Shown: in pieces, positions 52,221 to 61,100 of the stretch
Position numbering within the stretch: position 1 is the stretch's first letter
How the letters are laid out: every line of letters begins with the position of its first letter
Source of the DNA: Leptothoe spongobia TAU-MAC 1115
Lineage (GTDB): Bacteria > Cyanobacteriota > Cyanobacteriia > Phormidesmidales > Phormidesmidaceae
Reading direction: 5' to 3'
DNA length: 64,000 nucleotides
Assembly (NCBI RefSeq): GCF_018739885.1
Contig: NZ_JADOES010000004.1
Span: 109,277 to 173,276 of the forward strand
The notes under the pieces: generated by a model
Database searches by the model: none
Seen by the model: only the letters and a program-made list of their open reading frames with translations
What the model was told of the DNA's origin: nothing
Program-made: the position numbers and the translations under genes

Positions 52221-52230
52221 GGCTAACACC

Positions 52231-52713
52231 TCAAATTCTTAAACTTTGCAGTCGAGCATAGTTGAGCTCCATGGAGTCAATCATGATGGCACTTTGGTCC
52301 GCATTAAGATCAGAAACTGACCATTGCACAGGAAAGGTTTCTTGAAACAGCCAGCTGGCCACCGGCGTATCTTTTGCATTGAGCAACATCACCAAAACAT
52401 TGCCAGGCTGAAAGCTCATGGTACTCATCGCCAGGTTAAATTCCACATTCAGGGGGGAGCCCACCACCATGCCTCGCGTTAGCACCAGGTTGCCATAGGT
52501 CATGCGGGTGGGCAGTTTTAGAGAAAATAGATTTTCTCCCCCTTCCCTAATCTCGGTGGTTTCCATGGTGGATGAGATCCCGGATACAGATTGAAAGCGA
52601 ATGTCGAGAAGATTAGGGAGAAACCCTCCGATTAAAAAGGTCACCATGAAGTAACACCCAACGGGGGGATTTTCAGTCAGGGATAGGGCTGGAATGGGAA
52701 AGGCGTTACTCAT
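52231..52713 (-). CDS. Tail tube protein 2 (gp19-like, Afp5-like)
   Basis: A 160-residue tube-family protein: YFMVTFLIGG, FQSVSGISSTMETTEIREGGEN, then KLPTRMTYGNLVLTRGMV. In eCIS particles the second tube type forms the tube initiator at the baseplate. It is more diverged and lies after the first tube gene, between it and DUF5908, as in other clusters. The fold is Hcp/gp19 like. Confidence 0.9.
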   Translation of the reverse strand: MSNAFPIPALSLTENPPVGCYFMVTFLIGGFLPNLLDIRFQSVSGISSTMETTEIREGGENLFSLKLPTRMTYGNLVLTRGMVVGSPLNVEFNLAMSTMSFQPGNVLVMLLNAKDTPVASWLFQETFPVQWSVSDLNADQSAIMIDSMELNYARLQSLRI

Positions 52714-52719
52714 AGTGGC

Positions 52720-53184
52720 CTACAGAGCTGGGTTTGCGACTTCTAGACGGGTGGCCATGAGTTCCAGGCTTTCAATAGCGACTTCGCTGCTGGTGGCATT
52801 AAAGGAGGGCGCATCTAACTTTTTAGGAAAGGCATCTTTCACCGTCCAAGAGACTGTGGCTTCTCCATTTTCATTGAGAAGATCAATACGCACATCCCGC
52901 TTCTCGACGGTATTTAGCCGGATGCTGTTGATCCAATCCAGCAAATAACTGTCTGCCTTGACGATTCCCTTTTGCAGGGTCAGGTTCACTGGACTATCCA
53001 GGCCTGGCATGTGCTTAGGGCCATCGCGATAGCTCAACCCATCGCGATAGGTGATGGTTTCATACTCAATGCTGAGGCCAGAAACCTCTGAAAATGCCAT
53101 GGAATCATCACCATCAATGGTGACCCGGTAATAAAAAACAGGAATGGGGTACTTGTTCTTGATGTCGTCTATGGATGTGGGCAT
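52720..53184 (-). CDS. Tail tube protein 1 (gp19-like, Afp1-like)
   Basis: A 154-residue inner tube protein: PIPVFYYRVTIDGDDSMAFSEVSGLSIEYETITYRDGLS, the hallmark start of eCIS tubes. It probably forms the stacked hexameric rings that carry cargo such as DUF4157 proteins. It lies between the sheath and tube 2 genes. Confidence 0.93.
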   Translation of the reverse strand: MPTSIDDIKNKYPIPVFYYRVTIDGDDSMAFSEVSGLSIEYETITYRDGLSYRDGPKHMPGLDSPVNLTLQKGIVKADSYLLDWINSIRLNTVEKRDVRIDLLNENGEATVSWTVKDAFPKKLDAPSFNATSSEVAIESLELMATRLEVANPAL

Positions 53185-53280
53185 TGATTGGCTCCTTGGT
53201 TAAGGGATTATGGTCAATAATTGGCTAGGGGCAGGGGGCAGTAGCTCAAAAAAGATTCAAAGCGTTGGGCACTGCCCACC

Positions 53281-54978
53281 CTACGCTTGCTGAAGCTTGT
53301 GGGAGAATCGCAAGATGATGAATTCAGCCGGACGAACCGCCGATATACCGACCTCAATAATCATGCGACCTTCCAAAATATCCAGCTCTGTCATGGTTTG
53401 ACCTAACCCAACGTTGACAAAGAAAGCCTCTTGTTGAGTAGCCCCAGACAACGCACCCTGTCGCCATAGACCATCGAGATAGCTCTCGATAATGGTTTTG
53501 ACCTTGAGCCAGGTAACGGCATTGTTGGATTCAAACACGACAAATGCAGTGGCCTTTTGAATGGATTCTTCAATTAGGTTAAAAAGTCGACGAACCGGGA
53601 CATAGCGCCATTCATTATCATTGCCCGCTAAGGTCCTAGCCCCCCAAATCAACGTACCTTTGCCAGTAAAGCTACGAATGGCATTGATAGATTTACCAGC
53701 GGTCGCATCCACATTGAGTCTTTCTTGTTCCTCATTGGTGACTTTCACCGTAGGACCAAGGACAGAGGCTAAACTCACATTAGCTGGTGCTTTCCAAACG
53801 CCTCTTTCCCGATCGACCTTGGCATATACCCCGGCAACTGCACCACTGGGAGGAAGGGTTACCCGGATGGTACCAAGGGCAGTCTTAATGCGGTTATAAA
53901 GCTCAGTTTTCTCTGTCTTGACAGAGTCCAGGGTGGTCCCAGTAACAGTACCTCCACCACTCCCAGCGACAGGCGTTAGGGAGGTCTCTGTCACCTCGGC
54001 AGTAATTTCCGTTGTCGCTGTCCCACCGGGTGCCAAACTCAACGTATAGTTGCCGACTCCAGTAGAGGTCGCCAGAATCTGCTCAATGGTGGCACCATCA
54101 CTGGGCAGTCGGATATTCAACACACCACTAGTTTCGTCAATTGCAATCGTTTGGCGACTTGTCACAGTAACTTTGAACTGAGGATTATCATCTGCCTCGC
54201 CGCTGTAGTTAATGACAAGATCTTCTAGTTCTGCTTGGAACTCACCCGTTGAAGTAACTTGTGTCGTCCCTGTGCCTGCTGAACCAGTAATACCGACCGA
54301 TTCACCGGTGTAATAGTAACTGAGGGACGTTTGCAGATAAGGATAATAAGCCGCCCCATACTTAAGATATTCGTTACCAATATTATTTCTAAAAGTATCT
54401 CCAATGCCTGCAGTGGAGTCATCATCGCTAGCTAAGATATCAAAAATGGCGAAGCGATCTTTGAGAGCGTTACACTGCTTGAGCACAGCCTGACACAGAC
54501 CGTAGTACTTTGCACTGTCAGCCAGGTTAACCGCATCGGTCAACAGAATTAAAGTGGGTTCATCCTCCTTACTGAGGGCCGTTAACCCAGACGTAAATGC
54601 CGCCTCATCAGGTTGCGTCCCATAGTCTCCGATTGAGATCACATAGCATGGCCCACCCCCATTATCAAAGAACAGGCGCAGCATGTAGTACATCAGGTAC
54701 TCAGGGATCTTAGCTGAGCCATCTCCAGCTACAATTTCTGTAATTTGCTCACTCTCATCTAGCGTGACGGTGAAGTTTGTAGGCTGGGCTCCGCCGAAGA
54801 TTGTGGTGTAGTCTAGAAGAGAGCTAATGCGAACGGGCTGGTCACGATACTTATTTTTGTCGCCTGCTTTCTCAGTACAACCAATAAAGGCCGGTATCGC
54901 CGTAGCCACTGGTACCACCGAAGGGGGTAACGTGGCGATCTCTTCAACGTAGACATTAGGGGTTTTATAGGTGGGCAT
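53281..54978 (-). CDS. Contractile tail sheath (Afp2-like)
   Basis: A 565-residue sheath. The N-terminus MPTYKTPNVYVEEIATLPPSVVPVATAIPAFIGCTE and the C-terminus (AVTWLKVKTIIESYLDGLWRQGALSGATQQEAFFVNVGLGQTMTELDILEGRMIIEVGISAVRPAEFIILRF) are the invariant ends of contractile sheaths. Between about 230 and 350 is a Thr/Ser/Gly-rich beta insertion (GTGTTQVTSTG…SGGGTVTGTT) that probably projects outward. It is the only sheath gene here, while some eCIS have two or three. Confidence 0.93.
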   Translation of the reverse strand: MPTYKTPNVYVEEIATLPPSVVPVATAIPAFIGCTEKAGDKNKYRDQPVRISSLLDYTTIFGGAQPTNFTVTLDESEQITEIVAGDGSAKIPEYLMYYMLRLFFDNGGGPCYVISIGDYGTQPDEAAFTSGLTALSKEDEPTLILLTDAVNLADSAKYYGLCQAVLKQCNALKDRFAIFDILASDDDSTAGIGDTFRNNIGNEYLKYGAAYYPYLQTSLSYYYTGESVGITGSAGTGTTQVTSTGEFQAELEDLVINYSGEADDNPQFKVTVTSRQTIAIDETSGVLNIRLPSDGATIEQILATSTGVGNYTLSLAPGGTATTEITAEVTETSLTPVAGSGGGTVTGTTLDSVKTEKTELYNRIKTALGTIRVTLPPSGAVAGVYAKVDRERGVWKAPANVSLASVLGPTVKVTNEEQERLNVDATAGKSINAIRSFTGKGTLIWGARTLAGNDNEWRYVPVRRLFNLIEESIQKATAFVVFESNNAVTWLKVKTIIESYLDGLWRQGALSGATQQEAFFVNVGLGQTMTELDILEGRMIIEVGISAVRPAEFIILRFSHKLQQA

Positions 54979-54994
54979 AGTGTCTTCCTTGCAG

Positions 54995-55828
54995 TTATAA
55001 ATCTTCGAGTAGGTTAATCACCTGGGTACCATGGCGATTTGACGGGTTGGGTAAATGGGGAATCCAGGGCTGGTTGTCACCTTGTTTCAACAGTTGAATA
55101 TTTTGCCGACCGATGGCCTGACAGGGCACGGGTTCCTCTGACTGAAACAACACAGGTTGACTAGTAGGGAAACGATTTTGAATCAAGGTCAATACCCGAT
55201 CATTAGGGTCAATGTTGACCTGGGAAAATGAGATATTAGCTGCTTTATCTTGAATTGAGAATGGGGATGATGGGCCATTTTTCGCTGCGATTAAATAGTA
55301 TTTCCAAACTTGTTGTTTAACGGGGAAACGGATCTGAAACTCACTTGTTTGCCAGGGATCAGTCGACAGACTGTCATTGTTGTGAATTTCTACAATGCCA
55401 AAGACTTTGTCGGAGCCGGAAGGGTTGATATCCTTGGCCAGGGTTGCTTGCTTTAGATCGGAGCGTTGCACCAAACTGGGGGACAGGGGAGATGTCCCCG
55501 GAGATGTCAAATCACGGTTACTAAAAGTATATAGACTTTGTATGGCATCGTAATCTGCATCAAGTTGGGTCACATTAACCAGGCCCAGATTGTTGAGCCT
55601 TAAGAGAAAGGTAAACGTGAGGGAGTCTGCCAAGGGGATCATTGGCTGTTTGGCAGAGTCTACAGGCACTATCACCCATAGCCCGTTGACCATCGGCTTT
55701 ACCAACAGTCGATGGCCCTGGAGTAATTTTCGACAGGCACCAGTGGGCTCAATCGTAAAATCAGGACAGATCTGATCTTGATAATAGTCATGAAAAATAG
55801 TTAGACAAAATAATCGTTGGTATTGCAT
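54995..55828 (-). CDS. Unrecognised eCIS-associated protein, 277 residues
   Basis: Beta-rich protein (RLFCLTIFHDYYQDQICPDFTIEPTGACRKLLQGHRLLVKP, LADSLTFTFLLRLNNL) with no family I can name. It lies between the DUF4255 cap and the sheath, with 16 bases to the sheath start, so it is surely part of the operon. Similar-sized proteins of unknown role occur at this position in some cyanobacterial injection clusters. Candidate roles are a sheath/cap terminator or membrane-anchor adaptor. There is no transmembrane segment or signal peptide. Confidence 0.7.
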   Translation of the reverse strand: MQYQRLFCLTIFHDYYQDQICPDFTIEPTGACRKLLQGHRLLVKPMVNGLWVIVPVDSAKQPMIPLADSLTFTFLLRLNNLGLVNVTQLDADYDAIQSLYTFSNRDLTSPGTSPLSPSLVQRSDLKQATLAKDINPSGSDKVFGIVEIHNNDSLSTDPWQTSEFQIRFPVKQQVWKYYLIAAKNGPSSPFSIQDKAANISFSQVNIDPNDRVLTLIQNRFPTSQPVLFQSEEPVPCQAIGRQNIQLLKQGDNQPWIPHLPNPSNRHGTQVINLLEDL

Positions 55829-55905
55829 AACCCTACAGCATAACCCTGATTTTACTAGCCTCTAAACTCTCTAAACCAACTATGTCCTGAGCCGATGCCT
55901 CTCTC

Positions 55906-56484
55906 TTACAATTGCGATGTGATTGTTTCAATGGTTCCTAGTTGCTGACCCGTCTCAATCTCATCCAGCTCTGTATCTTGAAAGACTAACATCCTAACCT
56001 TATAGAGAGCAGAAGGGCTGCAAGGCATCTCTAAGGCCCGCCAAAGCTCCCCTTGCTCCATAAAGGACAGATTGACTAGCTCTGTGGAGAGCTGAGCAAT
56101 ATCGGTTCCGAGGGATGGAAACTTTTGTTGATCAAATCGTCGGTAACTGCGGAAGAATTTGATCACCAGGGACAAAATTCTTAAACTTTCCACATAGTCT
56201 TTGAAATTGGCAATAAACATCAAGTGAAAGTTTAGGCAGAGATTAGGCGGACTGGCTGTCGTAGTACCATCAGCAAGGTTGCTAGCATAGGCTGCACCGG
56301 AACGAAATACTCGCTCCTCCTCCAGGTTGACTAGCAGCGCTGTAACCGCATTACTCTGCATATTCAGCTCCTTAGGCAGCTGAATCTCTGGGAACTGAAC
56401 AGACTCCTCCTTTTGTCCACCAGTTTTTAGTTTTATATAGCTGTTGAGCTGGGTTTGAAAAAAGGTTAAGGCATCACCAATCAT
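55906..56484 (-). CDS. DUF4255 cap protein, Afp16/Pvc16-like
   Basis: A 192-residue DUF4255 protein: MIGDALTFFQTQLNSYIKLKTGG, NAVTALLVNLEEERVFRS, LCLNFHLMFIANFKDYVESLRILSLVIKFF and the SYRRFDQQ region. Afp16-like proteins cap the distal end of tube and sheath. It is the first gene of the structural operon (minus strand), with about 500 bases of debris upstream before the AAA+ gene. Confidence 0.92.
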   Translation of the reverse strand: MIGDALTFFQTQLNSYIKLKTGGQKEESVQFPEIQLPKELNMQSNAVTALLVNLEEERVFRSGAAYASNLADGTTTASPPNLCLNFHLMFIANFKDYVESLRILSLVIKFFRSYRRFDQQKFPSLGTDIAQLSTELVNLSFMEQGELWRALEMPCSPSALYKVRMLVFQDTELDEIETGQQLGTIETITSQL

Positions 56485-56732
56485 GGCATCGTCTCTTTAA
56501 AGGATCGTCTCTTTAAAGGATTAATCTCAATAAGAACAACCTTTCACAACAACGTGAATAAGGGGCAATATCCCTTATCTCAGTGAGATATGAACAAGAA
56601 ACCTATATGGAGCAGCCCCGTACGAAGAAGGCTGCATGTTACTAGTAGACTTTTAATAACTCTCTAACGCTACTTTATAGTAGAAATTGCTGAATTGTTC
56701 TTGAAACAAATTGATACATCAATCAAAATAAG

Positions 56733-57020
56733 TTGATGTATGAATGCATGAAGGGTTTGGTGTTATGGCAGATTATGATCTCTCGGTGTGACGCTGCACC
56801 GAGAGATTGGACAGATCCTTATCCAAATAATTTAGATGACCATGCCGCTTGGTTAAAACAACAGACTGGACCAGAACCATCTCCCCAAAAAGTGACAATT
56901 CCTATATTTCTCACCTTTGTGCAGCAGCCATTTATCGCTAGCTTTTGCATTGTGGATCACTCGGATACTGAGCCTTATAAGATTATGGCTGTTACCGTTC
57001 TTTATCCCTTACCCCTGCCT
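56733..57020 (+). pseudogene. Possible GNAT acetyltransferase remnant
   Basis: An open stretch on the plus strand contains pieces like the GNAT N-terminal half: PNNLDDHAAWLKQQTG, TIPIFLTFVQQPFIASFCIVDHSDTE (compare the GNAT pattern I-P-[TI]-T-F-V-x-x-x-P-I-A-S-x-x-L-V-D-H-D). It then runs into the opposite-strand Uma2 gene. No acetyl-CoA motif follows. It is a decayed fragment at best. Confidence 0.3.
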
Positions 57021-57030
57021 CTTTACCCAT

Positions 57031-57771
57031 TTATACCTCGTCTGGGTCAATCCCAAGCTCCCGGAGCTTGGCGGCCAACCGTTCAGCCCGCTGCTTTTCT
57101 TGCTCGGCCCGCTCATCCCCTATCAGCAGTAAGTTACCCTCACTATCCCACCAACGCAGCCAGGGAAGGGACTGATTGATGTATTCTCCTTGCCATATCC
57201 CTAACTCCACACCGAGCGGCGGTATTGGATAATGGCCACGTTCGTTTGGACTACATTTTTGGTAGTTTTGAGCTACAAGTTTGTAAACTTCGACAGCGGC
57301 TTTTTCAACCTCATAGATCGCGTAGAAAGGAATGCGAATCGCTTGTTCGTAAACCCAAAACTTACCTGCTTTCGAGTCATCATTGGCAAATGGCGAGGTG
57401 GTATCTCGCTCTTCGGAGCCATCACCGGAGACAAATTCGATGGCAATCAGCGGTGCAATGATTTCTTTCCACATTACGTAAGAACGCCGCCGTTCATCAT
57501 TCAATAGGGGAGGGACGTTGGGCACATAAAACCAGTCTGGAGCCTCTGCACCCCGTTCAGGTGGCTCTGTAAGCCGCCAGTAAATGCCACAATCTTGACC
57601 AATGGCATAGTGACTATCTGGGTGCAGCGCATCGAGAATAGGACGGATCGCACTTGTCAGCAGCAGACTTTGAGGATGTTCCTGAAAATTTTTCACAAAG
57701 GTAGCGTCCGATTCCGGTAGCTGCCGATGATCGGGTAGGGAGAGTGCTGGTTTAGGTTTAGAGAGGGTCAT
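57031..57771 (-). CDS. Uma2-family (DUF820) putative restriction-fold protein
   Basis: A 246-residue Uma2/DUF820 protein, a PD-(D/E)XK-fold family expanded in cyanobacteria. The GAEAPDWFYVPNVPPLL region, the acidic core (LIAIEFVSGDGSEERD) and GKFWVYEQAIRIPFYAIYE fit. A C-terminal coiled coil ends in LRELGIDPDEV. It overlaps the truncated Uma2 fragment upstream by ATGA. It lies inside the eCIS region but is not part of known eCIS sets, so it is probably inserted. Confidence 0.83.
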   Translation of the reverse strand: MTLSKPKPALSLPDHRQLPESDATFVKNFQEHPQSLLLTSAIRPILDALHPDSHYAIGQDCGIYWRLTEPPERGAEAPDWFYVPNVPPLLNDERRRSYVMWKEIIAPLIAIEFVSGDGSEERDTTSPFANDDSKAGKFWVYEQAIRIPFYAIYEVEKAAVEVYKLVAQNYQKCSPNERGHYPIPPLGVELGIWQGEYINQSLPWLRWWDSEGNLLLIGDERAEQEKQRAERLAAKLRELGIDPDEV

Positions 57772-58121
57772 GGGTTACACCACCGACCAGAACAAGTGTA
57801 TTCTATCGTATTGTAGCTAGCGCAGGATAAGCCGGAATAATAGCTAGGATCGCACGTGATACTAACATCTGGATAGACAAAAGGGCCTTCGTCGGTGATA
57901 CCAACGTTGGCATCCGAATTTCTAACTTTGCAACGTCCCCTTAGCGGTCCTCGCAGAATACTGGCAATATTGAGAGCAATATCAGCATGGGGCAATGTTC
58001 CATAAGTCATGGCAAACACTTCCCCATCGAAGTACTCATACCGCAGAGATTGCTGCTCTTCCCATACCAAATATTCCTGTGGGGTAAAACGAGAAGGCTG
58101 CTGGGTGGCAATCATGGTCAA
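57768..58121 (-). pseudogene. Truncated Uma2-family fragment
   Basis: Only the N-terminal half of a Uma2 protein: FTPQEYLVWEEQQSLRYEYFDGEVFAMTYGTLPHADIALNIASILRGPLRGRC, then FVYPDVSITCD. After that the reading becomes unrelated (YSGLSCASYNTIEYTC) and stops by overlapping the next gene. The C-terminal catalytic half is missing, so it is a deletion remnant. Confidence 0.8.
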
Positions 58122-58172
58122 GCCGCCTAATAGGTTAGTACACGTGTATGACTACTTTAATCCATCGAGACT

Positions 58173-61100
58173 TCAATCGTCGGCGTCCCAGCCTTTAATT
58201 TCTTCAGTAGTGAGGAGCTTTTCTAACTTCAGATATTCCCGTTGGGCGGCCTGTCGAATATGGGCCATGGAGACCGACTGATCGGCCTGGGCAGCGATGA
58301 AAGCAGCCTGAAGGGCAATATTGCGAATATTCCCCCCGGCCACCTTGAGCTGGCCCAGCTTGGTATAGTCCAATCCCTGGGTAGGAGTCTGCGCCGGAAA
58401 AATACGTTGCCAAATTTCTGCCCGAGCACTAGCATCCGGAAACGGAAAGACCATCATAAAGCGAATCCGACGAAGAAAAGCCTTATCCAGGGAGTCTTTC
58501 ATATTGCTGGTCAAGATGGCCAACCCTCGATAGGCCTCCATCCGCTGCAGCAAATAGCTCACCTCAATATTGGCATGGCGATCGTGACTATCCTTCACCT
58601 CAGAGCGTTTACCAAACAACGCATCCGCCTCATCAAATAACAGAATTACTCCACCCGTCTCCGCCGCATCAAAAATCCGCCGCAGATTTTTCTCCGTCTC
58701 CCCAATGTATTTACTCACCACCGTACTCAAATCAATCCGGTACAGATCCAGCTGACAACTATTTGCCAGCACCTCCGCCGCCATAGTTTTACCCGTGCCA
58801 CTCTCCCCATAAAACAGCGCACTGGTGCCCAAACCGCGATCGCCCTTCTTCGCAAATCCCCACTCCTGATACACCCGTGACCGATAGGTCAAATGAGTAG
58901 CAATATCCTCCAAAATCAACCGCTGCCGATCCGGCAGTACCAAATCCTCCCACGTCGCCATCGACTCAATCCGCTGCGCCAAATCATCCAAATTTGGACG
59001 AGCTTGGGCACGACACAAATCCCAGAGGTGAGTTTTGAGTTTTGTAGACGCTTGAGCGGCTTCCTGGAGGGAATTTTGGATTTTGGATTTTGAATTTTGC
59101 TCGTCTGAACCCGCAGTTACATCTAACTTGTTCCTTGTTCCTTGTTCCTCGTTAATTATTCCCTTAGCTTGCCGACACACCGACTGCACTGCCGTCGGAC
59201 TCAGCCGAAACTGTGTTGCCAGCAAATCCACATGACCATCCAGGTCTGCTGCCAACGGTCCTAGATTCGCCAGCCACAGGTCTTTTTGCTCCGTGTAGTT
59301 GAGGGGCGGCACCTCAAAGGTGATCAGGGGACGACGGACCTGGGGCTTTTTATCACGACTGCACACAATCACTGGCGTACTCAGGGTTTCTAAAAAGAGG
59401 GAAATAGCCGTATCTCGACCGGGGTCGCCAGGTTGGGCGGTGTCGCAGTCCAGTAATAGGGCACTGCGGGTGAGGAGGGCCTCCCGTTCCCATTCCCGTT
59501 GGAGTTGGGTGAGGTCCTGGGGATTGGTATGGAGGACAGCAGCGGAAAGAGCCATCAGGGGCATGCCCATGGCATGGCAGGCGGCGATGGCGACATTGGT
59601 ATTGGTGGTGGTGTCGGGACCATTAAGGCAGATAAGGGTAAACCCGTGGGTGGCGTCTGCTGTGGACCAGGTGGTAATCAGCTGTTGGATCAGGTCTGCA
59701 TAGGAGGGGGGCAAGGTATCGGCAAGGCCCTCGGGGGAAAGAGGGGTGCCCAGGTCGATCAGGTGGGGCGGCAGGGCCGGTTCATCAAGGAGGTAGCAGA
59801 GGATACGGCGGTCGAGTTTGAGGGGGGCTTCGGTAAGGACACGACTGGGTTCGGGGTGGATCAGTTGCCAGTAGTGCAGGGGGGTTTGGGGAGAGAGGAC
59901 GGACCAATCGGCCTCGGGAAAGGTGGAGAGGGCCAGCCCCAGAGTGGCGTAGGGTTTGTTGTCATTACCATGAACTTTGGCGCAGAGAGATTGGAAATTG
60001 GGTTCGAGTTCCAGACCAAGGCAGAGGAGCAGAATGGTGCGTTCAAAGAGGGAAAGATTGAAGGCATCTCCCAATCTGGCTAAAGGTAACGGCTCAGATT
60101 CAAGCACTGCTTCCAAGGCAACATGGGGAGCGTTATCGGTGTGGTGCTCTAATAGAGCCTTGAGGCCCCAGAGGCTGAGAGTCAGAGGATCATCAGGTGC
60201 TACTGTGTCCTGTTCTCTAACCTGAGGTGAGAGTTCATTCAGGATGGTATCCAGGTCACCACTGTTGGCTTCAATGGTTTGTTTTAATGCCCGAGCGATT
60301 TCTAATTGAGGTTCAATGTCCAGGACTCGGTTAAGAGAAAGGAGGGCATGGGTGGTTTGGCCCAGGCGGAGGAGAGAAATGGCCTGGTGGAGCAACGTGT
60401 GGGAGGTATCGCCATATAGCTGCAGTGAATGATCAAGATAGGCTAGGGCGGCGGTATCGTTACCTAGCTGCACAAAGACTTGCGATATGTGGAAAGGGAG
60501 ATCCTGGTCTTCGCCAATCCAGTAGTACATGTCCCAGACATTGTGAAGTGTCTGTTCGATATCGGGACGCAAGATTTCAGGAGCGTTAGCAGCCTGGTTC
60601 ATTAATGCAGGCCAGCAGCCTAAGAAAATGTTGTGGTCCCAACCACTGAAGCGGAGGTAGGCAAGGATTTGTCGCAGATTGAGGCTGGGGTAGAGAGGCT
60701 CAATGGTTTTCTTGAGGGCAAAGAAACTGTCAGGTCCGGTTTGTTGTGACCATTGTTGATAGGCTTGGCAGGTTTCAGCATAGTTGTTAGGAGGATCTCC
60801 AAACAAAAAGGCACAGACATTTAAGCTGCGGGGTCGATAGTTGGGCAGGAGAGTCTGGCCTCCTTGGAATTGAGTATAGAGCCCAATAGCGTGGTAGTTG
60901 ACACTGAGGGAGAAACTGCCATGGAATACAAACTTGGGCCTGGAACGATTTGCTAAATCGATGTCTCGGCTGTAGCCCTTATCAGCAGTGAGAAAGATGA
61001 GGCGATCGCCTGCCAGTTGGCGCAGGTGGGCCAGGACTTGAAGGGCTGCAATCGGCAACATCAGGCTGGTGTCGTCCAGCTGTTGTTGGTAATGACTTAA

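Noticed and set aside
59499..60083. 194-codon Gly-rich plus-strand frame inside the ATPase fusion gene
   Set aside because: Antisense shadow of a coding region with clear domains on the minus strand.
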